Shown here in pieces: positions 43,716-51,400 of a stretch of 64,000 nt of DNA. The stretch comes from Gordonia sediminis (GTDB taxonomy: Bacteria > Actinomycetota > Actinomycetes > Mycobacteriales > Mycobacteriaceae): positions 682,001 to 746,000 of the forward strand of contig RZUM01000002.1 of assembly GCA_004193205.1 (NCBI GenBank). Direction: 5' to 3'. The notes under the pieces were generated by a model, which saw nothing but the letters and a program-made list of their open reading frames with translations, made no database searches and was not told where the DNA came from. Numbering within the stretch: the first letter of the stretch is position 1; every line of letters starts with the position of its first letter. Position numbers and translations under genes: made by a program.

Positions 43716-44564
43716 TCAGCGCTGCACGGCGGTCGCCGCCGCCAGAACGATCTTGGTCACGGCGTCGGGACGCGAGACGAGCGACGCATGCGAGGCGTCG
43801 ACCGCAGCGGTCCGGCCGGGCGCGGCCCGCGAGGACATGAAGCGCTGCAACGCCGGCGGGATGACCTGGTCCTGCGTCGAGATCAGGTACCAGCTGGGCA
43901 CCCTCGCCCAGGACGGCGGCCCGGACGGTTCGAGGTTCGCCACGAGTGCCGCGGACTTCTGATGGGCGAACATGTCGGCCGCCACCGCCGGTGACACGTC
44001 CTGGGCGAAGATGTCACGGAAGTACGGGCGGGCGATGTAGCCGTCGACGTTGCGGCCGGCGATGCCCGTGGGGTCGTTCTCGACCAGCTTCAGCTGCAGT
44101 GCCGGGGGCAGCAGACGACTGCCCGGATAGGTGATCGGATTCAGCAGCCCCTGGACGAACTCGCCGCTCGCCGGCGCGAACGCGGCGATGTAGACGTTCG
44201 CCACGACGTCGGGATCGTGGGTGTTGGTGATGACGAATCCACCGTAGGAGTGACCGACCAGGACGATCGGTCCGGAGATGGTCGCGAGCTGCTTCTCGAG
44301 CTGCCCGGAATCGTATGCCGGTGACCGGAGCGGATTGTCGAAGGTCGCCACCGGGTAGCCCTCGGAGCGGAGATTCGCGGCCACGTCCCGCCACCCCGAG
44401 GAGTCGGCGAACGCCCCGTGGACGAGAACGATGGTGGGCTTCGGCGCCACCGCGGAGGCCGGCCCCGCCACCAGGCCCAGAGCCAGCGCCACCAAGGCGA
44501 AAACCACGAAAACCACTGCGGCACGCGCGATAACCGTTCGCACACCAGCACAGAGAACTGACAT
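43716..44564 (-). CDS. Secreted alpha/beta hydrolase
   Basis: About 282 residues. A Sec-type signal peptide (basic MSVLCAGVRTVIAR, hydrophobic AAVVFVVFALVALALGLVAG, A-S-A cleavage near residue 35) precedes the hydrolase domain. TIVLVHGAFADSSGWRDVA has the oxyanion H-G, the nucleophile is in LVGHSYGGFVI, and H-A-S-L near the end carries the catalytic histidine. A secreted esterase-like enzyme, paralogous to hydrolase 1 but exported. First gene of a unit with AraC 3. Confidence 0.9.
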   Translation of the reverse strand: MSVLCAGVRTVIARAAVVFVVFALVALALGLVAGPASAVAPKPTIVLVHGAFADSSGWRDVAANLRSEGYPVATFDNPLRSPAYDSGQLEKQLATISGPIVLVGHSYGGFVITNTHDPDVVANVYIAAFAPASGEFVQGLLNPITYPGSRLLPPALQLKLVENDPTGIAGRNVDGYIARPYFRDIFAQDVSPAVAADMFAHQKSAALVANLEPSGPPSWARVPSWYLISTQDQVIPPALQRFMSSRAAPGRTAAVDASHASLVSRPDAVTKIVLAAATAVQR

Positions 44565-44594
44565 CGTCGGGCCTTTCTCGCGACGGATGCGACC

Positions 44595-44655
44595 ACTGTA
44601 GAGTCCGTCCGAAGCGTACGTCTGGCTGTGGGCGCAGGGATCTGTGCTCAGCGTG
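44595..44655 (-). promoter_or_regulatory. Promoter with shared 34-bp element, hydrolase 2
   Basis: Element at 44622-44655 agrees with 40754-40787 at 30 of 34 positions. After the same 21 nt on the minus strand it is followed by TACAGT (44595-44600). It also overlaps the upstream region of the divergent lytS-like gene. Confidence 0.65.
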
Positions 44656-44719
44656 CAGCGGCTCGATCCCCGGCGCTGCACGCAGGTTCTCGTCCTGCGG
44701 GACCCGCGGGGATGGGATC

Positions 44720-45946
44720 GTGGAGTCCATGTCCGGGCAGTTGGCGGTGGTGCTCGCGGTCACGATCATGGCGATGGTCGCGGTCGCGCTTGCGGTCGTG
44801 TTGCGCACACGGCGGGTCGTCGCCACCCCGAGCGAGTTGGCCGTGCACTTCGCACTGCAGACCGCGGCGCAGGCGGCGCGGTCGTTACGGTCGGGACTGT
44901 CGGCGGCCTCGGCCCGCGACGCCCTCCCGCATCTGCGCGCGCTGACCGAGGGGCAGGCGGTCGCACTCTACGACGAGCGGGGCATGCTGCTGGCACACGA
45001 GCCCGCCGACGACCCGCTGTGGGACGCCGATCTCGTCGACGCCGCCGCACGGGCTGCCGAGTCGGCCGAGACCGAGCAACGCCGGGTGCTGGTGAACGAC
45101 CCGTGCGGTGACGAGTCACTGGTCCGCGCGGTCCTCGCCCAACCCCTGATCGCCGGGGACACCGGCGTCGGGGTGCTGGTGGTGGCCACCACACACCGCC
45201 CGGGCCCCGGGATGCTGGGCGCCATCGCCGAGGTGGCGCGGTATGTCTCCAGCCAGATCGAACTGGCCGATCTCGAGACGTCGCGCGCCCGCCTCGACCG
45301 CGCGGAGGTCCTGGCCCTGCGCGCCCAGATCAGCCCGCATTTCATCTACAACGCGCTCAACACGATCGCGTCCTTCGTTCGCACCGACCCCGACCGTGCC
45401 CGCGAGCTGATCCTCGACTTCGCCGACTTCACTCGCTACTCCTTCCGCGCGGCCGGCGAATACACGCTGCTGGCCGACGAACTGCGCAACATCGACCGCT
45501 ACCTCACCCTCGAACGCGCCCGGTTCGGCACCGCCTTGAACGTGAAGCTGCAGGTGGCGCCGGAGGTCCTCAACGTCGTCGTGCCGTTTCTGGCTCTGCA
45601 GCCGCTGGTGGAGAACGCTGTGCGCCACGGCCTGGCCGCCAAGGGCGGCGGCACGATCACGATCATCGCCCGCGACGAGGGCACCGACTGCGTGATCACC
45701 GTCGAGGACGACGGGGTCGGTATGGACCCCGAGCTGTTGCGGTCCGGTGACATCGACGCCCTGGGCCCCGACGACGACAAGCCCACCGGTGAATCGCATG
45801 GTGCCCGCGTGGGCTTGACGAATGTGGATCATCGGCTGCGCGCCGCCTTCGGCAACGACTACGGTCTAGTGGTCGAAACGGGGATCGGCGCAGGTACACG
45901 GGTCGGTATGCGGGTGCCGAAGTTCCGCGCGGGGATCCGCGCCTGA
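44720..45946 (+). CDS. Sensor histidine kinase (LytS/YehU-type, His_kinase domain)
   Basis: About 408 residues from GTG 44720; ATG 44729 is equally plausible. One N-terminal membrane helix (LAVVLAVTIMAMVAVALAVVL), then a GAF-like sensor region (residues about 60-190). The catalytic part carries the phospho-acceptor in LRAQISPHFIYNALNTIASF, N-box LVENAVRHGL and G-boxes VEDDGVGMD and GLTNVDHRLRA. Partner of the LytTR regulator encoded 26 bp downstream; the pair likely senses small carboxylates because symporter genes follow. Confidence 0.92.
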   Translation: MESMSGQLAVVLAVTIMAMVAVALAVVLRTRRVVATPSELAVHFALQTAAQAARSLRSGLSAASARDALPHLRALTEGQAVALYDERGMLLAHEPADDPLWDADLVDAAARAAESAETEQRRVLVNDPCGDESLVRAVLAQPLIAGDTGVGVLVVATTHRPGPGMLGAIAEVARYVSSQIELADLETSRARLDRAEVLALRAQISPHFIYNALNTIASFVRTDPDRARELILDFADFTRYSFRAAGEYTLLADELRNIDRYLTLERARFGTALNVKLQVAPEVLNVVVPFLALQPLVENAVRHGLAAKGGGTITIIARDEGTDCVITVEDDGVGMDPELLRSGDIDALGPDDDKPTGESHGARVGLTNVDHRLRAAFGNDYGLVVETGIGAGTRVGMRVPKFRAGIRA

Positions 45947-45972
45947 GATCGTTGGTGGAGGGAGGTTTGCCG

Positions 45973-46785
45973 ATGTCGTTGGTCGTCCTCGCCGTCGATG
46001 ACGAACCTCCGGCCCTCGACGAACTCGTCTATCTGCTCGGTCGCCAACCCGACGTCGGCGAGGTCCTGCAGGCCGGCGACGCCACGACGGCGCTGCGGGT
46101 GCTCAACGAACACCGCACCGACGCGATCTTCCTCGACATCAACATGCCGGGGCTGTCCGGTCTCGAACTCGCCGGGGTGCTGACCAATTACGCCGATCCG
46201 CCGGCCGTGGTGTTCGTGACCGCACATGACGACAAGGCCGTCGACGCGTTCGAGGTCGGCGCCGTCGACTATCTGCTCAAACCGCTGCGGGAGGAACGCC
46301 TGGCCCAGGCGCTGGCCCGCGTCATCGCCGCGCGGCAGAGTCCGGCCCGCACCGAGGAACCGGCGGCCCCGGCGACCCCGCCCGCGTCGTCGGCCGACGA
46401 GGTGATCCCGGTCGAGCTGTCCGGGGTCACGTCGCTGGTCCGCCGCGACGACATCTCCTGGGTCGAGGCGGTCGGCGACTACGCTCGGCTGCATTCGGTC
46501 ACCGGGTCCCATCTGGTGCGAATCCCGCTGTCCACGTTGGCGGCCCGCTGGCAGGACCAGGGATTCCAGCGGGTCCACCGGTCGTATCTGGTGGCCTTGG
46601 GGATGGTGACCGGCCTGCGCACGAGCGGGTCGTCGACGGTGGTGTGCGTCCGCGCGAACGGGGCGTCCGGAGCGGTGGAACTGCCGGTCAGCCGTCGTCA
46701 GATGCGCGAGCTGAAGGATCGGCTGATCCGGGATCCGATGCGGCAGTACCGGGGCGGAACCGAAGGCGGCGAATCCCATGGCTGA
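45973..46785 (+). CDS. LytTR-family response regulator
   Basis: 270 residues. Receiver domain with acidic pocket VLAVDDEPPA, phosphorylation site in AIFLDINMPGLSG, VTAHDD and the lysine in YLLKPL. An Ala/Pro-rich linker follows, then a LytTR DNA-binding domain (WVEAVGDYARLHS, QGFQRVHRSYLVAL). ATG at 45973 after GGAGGGAGG. Likely activates the symporter genes downstream. Confidence 0.93.
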   Translation: MSLVVLAVDDEPPALDELVYLLGRQPDVGEVLQAGDATTALRVLNEHRTDAIFLDINMPGLSGLELAGVLTNYADPPAVVFVTAHDDKAVDAFEVGAVDYLLKPLREERLAQALARVIAARQSPARTEEPAAPATPPASSADEVIPVELSGVTSLVRRDDISWVEAVGDYARLHSVTGSHLVRIPLSTLAARWQDQGFQRVHRSYLVALGMVTGLRTSGSSTVVCVRANGASGAVELPVSRRQMRELKDRLIRDPMRQYRGGTEGGESHG

Positions 46786-46797
46786 GCCGAGCATCCG

Positions 46798-47169
46798 ATG
46801 ACCGAGCAGACCCCGCATCGCGAGCGGGTGGTGCTCGCCCGACGCCGCGGCGCGCGGATCGTGCGGACCCGCGTCGAGGTCGAGGAGCAGACCGAGGTCG
46901 GCGATGCGCTCGTGCGCGGTCTCATGCGCGCCCAACTCGGACTGGCGCTGCGGCTGGCGATCCTCGTGTCGGCGGTCATCGTCGCGATCCCGTTGGTGGG
47001 CAGCCTGTTTCCGTGGCTCACCACCGTCACCGTGGTAGGTATCCGACTGAACTGGATCGTGTTGGCGATCCTGCTCTATCCACTGCTCTACCTCACCGGA
47101 CGGCTCTACGTCCGGTTCGCCGAACAGGCCGAACGCGATTTCGTCGGTGTGGTCGATGACGACACGTGA
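46798..47169 (+). CDS. Small two-helix membrane protein
   Basis: 123 residues. A basic, charged N-terminal cytoplasmic segment precedes two helices (LRLAILVSAVIVAIPLVGSLF and WIVLAILLYPLLYLTGRLYV) and an acidic tail. Position directly before a symporter gene mirrors the DUF485 gene before the second symporter, with similar topology (R-L-Y-V-R-F-A in both). Probably an accessory subunit of the symporter. Confidence 0.7.
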   Translation: MTEQTPHRERVVLARRRGARIVRTRVEVEEQTEVGDALVRGLMRAQLGLALRLAILVSAVIVAIPLVGSLFPWLTTVTVVGIRLNWIVLAILLYPLLYLTGRLYVRFAEQAERDFVGVVDDDT

Positions 47170-47175
47170 CCCGTC

Positions 47176-48918
47176 GTGACCACCGACGTCGACACGCTCA
47201 CCGCGGTGGCGCTGGCTCTCGCGGCGATCGCCACCGTCGCCGTCGGCGCCTACGGGGGACGACTGTCGCGTACGACGTCGGACTTCCTCGTCGCCTCCCG
47301 CAGCGTCGGCTCCCGCTGGAACGCCGCGGCGATCTCCGGGGAGTACCTCTCGGCCGCATCGTTTCTCGGCGTCGCCGGGCTGGTCGCCAAATATGGCGCC
47401 GACGCGCTGTGGTACCCGGTCGGCTTCACCGCCGGATATCTTGGCCTGCTGATGTTCGTGGCCGCACCGCTGCGCCGCTCGGGCGCGTACACGGTCCCGG
47501 ACTTCGCCGAGTTCCGTCTGGGCTCGCCGTCGGCGCGACTGGCCGCGATGACCGTCGTCGTGGTGGTGTGTGTGCTCTATCTGATCCCGCAGTTCCAGGG
47601 CGCCGGTCTGACCATGAACATCCTGCTGGGAGTGCCGGTCTGGACCGGGGCGGTGGCGGTCGGGGCGATCGTCATCGTCAACGTCGTCGGCGGCGGCATG
47701 CGGTCGATCACTTTCGTGCAGGCGTTCCAGTACTGGCTCAAACTCACCGCGATCGCCGTCCCGGCGCTGGCGCTGACGGTCGTGTTCTTCTCCGACCCCA
47801 CAGGTCTGGGCCAACCCGCCCCGCCCCGGGTCTCCCACGCGACCGTCGTCGACGTCACCACCGACGTCATCGTGACCGTCACCGAAACCGACGGCGTGAC
47901 GGTGACCGGTGTCCTCGACGGCGAACGCGTGTCGGCGGCGCGGATCACCGTCGGATCGCATGAACTGGCCTCCGGCACCGTCATCCATCTCGTCACCGGT
48001 GCGGCCACCCCCGTCGTCGAGGGCGCGCCGACGACGGGTGCGAACTGGATCGCCTCCGGCGGCGGCCTCGGCGGCACCCATCCCCTGTTCGAGGTGCTGT
48101 CGCTGGTCGTCGCGACATTCCTGGGCGCCATGGGTCTGCCGCATGTGCTGGTGCGGTTCTACACCAACCCCGACGGCCGGTCGGCGCGGCGCACCGCGCT
48201 GGCGGTGATCGCGCTGCTGTCGCTGTTCTACCTGTTCCCGACACTGCTGGGGGTGTTCGCCCGCGTCTACGTGCCGCAGCTGCTGCTGACCGGTACGGCC
48301 GATGCGGCGGTGCTGCTTCTGCCGCACGCCGCGGTGGGCGGGATCGCCGGTCAACTGCTCGCCGCGCTGGTCGCCGCCGGCGCGATCGCGGCCTTCCTCG
48401 CGACATCGTCGGGCCTGCTGGTCAGTGTCGCCGGCGCGCTGTCCACCGACGTCCTGCGCGGACGCGTCCGTGACTTCCGCGTCGCCGCCCTCATCGGCGG
48501 GCTGATCGCGATCGCACTGTCGCTGGCCGCCGGATCGCTGGAACTGTCGCGCACCGTCGGGCTGGTGTTCGCGGTGGCCGCGTCGACGCTGTGCCCGCTG
48601 CTCGTGCTGGGGATCTGGTGGCGCGGGCTGACCGCCCCGGGCGCGGTCGCGGGTCTCGCCGTCGGCGGTGTGACGTCCGGTCTGGCGACGAGCCTGGCAA
48701 TCGCCGGTGTCGTCGACGACGACGTCTGGGGCGGATGGCCGGCCGAGATCATCGGGTATCCGGCCGCGGTCACCGTCCCGCTGGCCTTCGCGACGATGGT
48801 CGGGGTGAGCCTGGCCTCACGCCGGCACCTGCCCACCGATCTGGCCCGCACCTTCGCCCGGATGCATGTGCCCGAACGGCTCGGCATGGGCATCGAACGG
48901 CTACCCGGAGACCACTGA
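47176..48918 (+). CDS. Sodium:solute symporter (acetate-symporter-like), with extra loop
   Basis: 580 residues, about 13 helices, GTG start. SSS-family features: SRSVGSRWNAAAISGEYLSAASFLG, then DFAEFRLGSPSARLA, GGGMRSITFVQAFQYWLK and FLGAMGLPHVLVRFYTNP. About 85 residues (roughly 215-300) between two helices form a Thr/Val-rich, beta-like extracytoplasmic insertion missing from the ActP homologue at 49421. It may be a ligand-binding or regulatory loop. Confidence 0.9.
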   Translation: MTTDVDTLTAVALALAAIATVAVGAYGGRLSRTTSDFLVASRSVGSRWNAAAISGEYLSAASFLGVAGLVAKYGADALWYPVGFTAGYLGLLMFVAAPLRRSGAYTVPDFAEFRLGSPSARLAAMTVVVVVCVLYLIPQFQGAGLTMNILLGVPVWTGAVAVGAIVIVNVVGGGMRSITFVQAFQYWLKLTAIAVPALALTVVFFSDPTGLGQPAPPRVSHATVVDVTTDVIVTVTETDGVTVTGVLDGERVSAARITVGSHELASGTVIHLVTGAATPVVEGAPTTGANWIASGGGLGGTHPLFEVLSLVVATFLGAMGLPHVLVRFYTNPDGRSARRTALAVIALLSLFYLFPTLLGVFARVYVPQLLLTGTADAAVLLLPHAAVGGIAGQLLAALVAAGAIAAFLATSSGLLVSVAGALSTDVLRGRVRDFRVAALIGGLIAIALSLAAGSLELSRTVGLVFAVAASTLCPLLVLGIWWRGLTAPGAVAGLAVGGVTSGLATSLAIAGVVDDDVWGGWPAEIIGYPAAVTVPLAFATMVGVSLASRRHLPTDLARTFARMHVPERLGMGIERLPGDH

Positions 48919-49064
48919 CCGCTTACCGTTCGTCGGGCCAGATCGACCGCCCGGCGCACAGAAAACCGGCTTCACCGTGTGACCTGCGCCACCCCATTCT
49001 CCTGTGACGCGCACCTCAATACGCTTTCGGTTCGAAAGCCATCACAGCCATCAGGGAGGTCCGC

Positions 49065-49424
49065 GTGTCCACCATCGAACATCCGCCGGGGCCGGTGTCG
49101 CACTCACCGACCGGGGAGCAATTCATCGCCATGCAGGCGAGCCCACAGTTCCAGGACCTCAAGAACCGGCTGCGCCGCTTCGTGTTCCCGCTGACGGCAT
49201 TCTTCCTGATCTGGTACGCGCTGTACGTCCTGCTCGGCGCCTTCGCCACCGACTTCATGGCGACCAAGGTCTGGGGAGACATCAACATCGGCCTCATCCT
49301 GGGCCTGCTGCAGTTCGTGTCGACCTTCGTGATCACGGGCCTCTACGTCCGCTTCGCCAACCGTGAACTCGACCCGCGCGCCGAGGCGATCCGCAACGAG
49401 ATGGAAAGCGAGATTCCCGCATGA
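49065..49424 (+). CDS. DUF485 membrane protein
   Basis: 119 residues, GTG start after AGGGAGG. Two helices (FVFPLTAFFLIWYALYVLLG and NIGLILGLLQFVSTFVITGL) with the DUF485 phrase F-x2-L-x3-R-F-x-F-P before the first helix and YVRFANRELDPRAEAIRNEM after the second. DUF485 proteins almost always accompany ActP-type symporters. ATGA overlap with the next gene. The 146-bp gap before it has GTGTGACCTGCGCCAC and TGTGACGCGCACCT, weak CRP/GlxR-like half-sites only. Confidence 0.9.
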   Translation: MSTIEHPPGPVSHSPTGEQFIAMQASPQFQDLKNRLRRFVFPLTAFFLIWYALYVLLGAFATDFMATKVWGDINIGLILGLLQFVSTFVITGLYVRFANRELDPRAEAIRNEMESEIPA

Positions 49425-51064
49425 CCACCACCGTCGACACCCAGTTCCTGGCCGCGGCGGTCGGTAACCCGGTCGCCAACATCTCGATCTTCCTGGCCTT
49501 TGTCGCCGTGACCATGGTCGTGGTGATCAAGGCGAGCAAGAACAACACGTCCGCCGCCGACTTCTTCACCGGCGGCCGCGGCTTCTCCGGACCGCAGAAC
49601 GGCATCGCCATCGCCGGCGACTACCTCTCGGCGGCCAGCTTCCTCGGCATCGCCGGCGCCATCGCCGTCTACGGCTACGACGGCTTCCTGTACTCGATCG
49701 GCTTCCTCGTCGCCTGGCTGGTCGCCCTGCTTCTCGTGGCCGAACTGCTGCGCAACACCGGCAAGTTCACCATGGCCGACGTCCTGAGCTTCCGACTGCG
49801 CCAACGTCCGGTGCGTCTGGCCGCGGCGATCTCGACCCTCGCGGTGTCGCTGTTCTACCTGCTCGCGCAGATGGCCGGCGCCGGCGGTCTGGTCGCCCTG
49901 CTCCTCGACATCGAGGGACGTCTGGGCCAGTCGATCGTGATCGCCGTGGTCGGCGCCCTGATGATCGTCTACGTCCTCATCGGCGGCATGAAGGGCACCA
50001 CCTGGGTGCAGATCATCAAGGCCGTCCTGCTCATCACGGGCGCCGCGGTCATGACCTTGATCGTGCTCGCCAAGTTCGGATTCAACATGTCGTCGATCCT
50101 CGGCTCGGCGCAGGACGCGATCAGCGGGTCGTCGAGCGAGAAGGTCGCCTCGCGTGACGTGCTGGCACCCGGCGCCAAGTACGGCGGCTCGCTCACCAGC
50201 CAGATCAACTTCCTCTCGCTGGCCATCGCACTGGTGCTCGGCACCGCGGGCCTGCCGCACGTGCTGATGCGGTTCTACACCGTCCCGACGGCCAAGGAGG
50301 CACGCAAGTCGGTGGTCTGGGCGATCTCACTGATCGGTGCGTTCTACCTGTTCACCCTGGTCCTGGGCTACGGCGCCGCCGCACTGGTCGGGCCGGACAA
50401 GATCCTCGGCGCGGCCGGTGGCGAGAACGCCGCGGCTCCGCTGGTCGCCTTCGAACTCGGCGGCGTGGTGTTGCTCGGCATCATCTCCGCGGTCGCGTTC
50501 GCGACGATCCTCGCCGTGGTCGCCGGTCTGGCCATCACCGCCTCGGCTTCGTTCGCGCACGACATCTACGGCTCGGTCATCAAGCGCGGACGTGCCAGCG
50601 AGGACGACCAGGTCCGCGTCTCGCGCTACACCGTGGTCGTGCTCGGTGTGATGGGCATCGTGCTGGGCATCCTGGCCAACGGCCAGAACATCGCCTTCCT
50701 GGTGGCCCTGGCCTTCGCGATCGCCGCGGCGGCCAACCTGCCCACCATCGTGTACTCGCTGTACTGGAAGCGGTTCAACACCCGCGGCGCACTGTGGAGC
50801 ATGTACGGCGGTCTGGGGTCGACGATCGTGCTGATCATCTTCTCGCCCGCGGTCTCCGGGGCCCCGAGCTCGATGATCCCCGGCTCGGACTTCGCGTACT
50901 TCCCGCTGGCCAACCCGGGCATCATCTCGATCCCGCTCGCGTTCGCCCTCGGCATCATCGGTACGCTCACCGCGCCGTCCGACCGCGGCACCCCCGAACG
51001 CAACGCCGAGATGGAGGTCCGCTCGCTGACCGGTGTGGGTGCGGAGAAGGCCGTGGTCCACTAG
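49421..51064 (+). CDS. actP: Cation/acetate symporter ActP
   Basis: 547 residues, about 13 helices. Strong SSS family motifs: GDYLSAASFLGIAGAIAVYG, RNTGKFTMADVLSFRLR, GGMKGTTWVQIIKAVLL, GTAGLPHVLMRFYTVPTA and ALAFAIAAAANLPTIVYSLY. Imports acetate or a similar short carboxylate with sodium. Coupled to the DUF485 gene. It is likely the main transporter of this locus and probably regulated by the LytS/LytTR pair. Confidence 0.92.
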   Translation: MTTTVDTQFLAAAVGNPVANISIFLAFVAVTMVVVIKASKNNTSAADFFTGGRGFSGPQNGIAIAGDYLSAASFLGIAGAIAVYGYDGFLYSIGFLVAWLVALLLVAELLRNTGKFTMADVLSFRLRQRPVRLAAAISTLAVSLFYLLAQMAGAGGLVALLLDIEGRLGQSIVIAVVGALMIVYVLIGGMKGTTWVQIIKAVLLITGAAVMTLIVLAKFGFNMSSILGSAQDAISGSSSEKVASRDVLAPGAKYGGSLTSQINFLSLAIALVLGTAGLPHVLMRFYTVPTAKEARKSVVWAISLIGAFYLFTLVLGYGAAALVGPDKILGAAGGENAAAPLVAFELGGVVLLGIISAVAFATILAVVAGLAITASASFAHDIYGSVIKRGRASEDDQVRVSRYTVVVLGVMGIVLGILANGQNIAFLVALAFAIAAAANLPTIVYSLYWKRFNTRGALWSMYGGLGSTIVLIIFSPAVSGAPSSMIPGSDFAYFPLANPGIISIPLAFALGIIGTLTAPSDRGTPERNAEMEVRSLTGVGAEKAVVH

Positions 51065-51121
51065 GTCACACTTCCCGGCTGATCGATCCCCCGCTGGTCG
51101 AGTGAGCACGAGGCTCCCCAG

Positions 51122-51233
51122 CTGGTCGAGTAGCCGCGAGCGAACGAAGTGAGCACGAGGCGTATCGAGACCCCACTGCGGCGACAGTGGTCTCGATACG
51201 CCTCGTCGCTGCGCTCCTCGCCTACTCGACCAG
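51122..51233. repeat. Large inverted repeat of the CTGGTCGAGTAG/GTATCGAGACC family
   Basis: Outer arms CTGGTCGAGTAG (51122-51133) and CTACTCGACCAG (51222-51233). Inner arms from 51156 and 51185 share CGAGGCGTATCGAGACC / GGTCTCGATACGCCTCG and ACTG/CAGT around CGGCGA. It separates convergent actP and amidase genes and may serve both as terminator. Confidence 0.85.
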
Positions 51234-51250
51234 CGGGAGGCGACAGTGGT

Positions 51251-51400
51251 CTCGACCAGCGGGGGAAGACAGTGCTACTCGACCAGCGGGGGAAGACGGT
51301 GCTACTCGACCAGCGGGGGAGGACGGTGCTACTCGACCAGCGGGGGAGGACGGTGCTACTCGACCGGCGGGGGAAGACAGTGCTACTCGACCTGCGGGGT
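51251..51400. repeat. Tandem 27-bp repeat, six copies
   Basis: CTCGACC-AGCGGGGGAAGAC-type units start at 51251, 51278, 51305, 51332, 51359 and 51386, exactly 27 bp apart with few changes. The unit is the outer arm of the preceding inverted repeat plus a short filler. The array runs into the amidase coding end. Confidence 0.92.

Noticed and set aside
45859-48354. An 831-codon open frame on the minus strand
   Set aside because: It is antisense to the end of the lytS-like gene, the LytTR gene and a symporter gene, all with clear domains; composition (Arg/His/Asp/Gly-rich) is typical of high-GC antisense frames.
48980-49020. CRP/GlxR binding site before the DUF485-actP genes
   Set aside because: Only left half-sites (TGTGAC) are recognisable; right halves do not match, so it was not listed as a feature.
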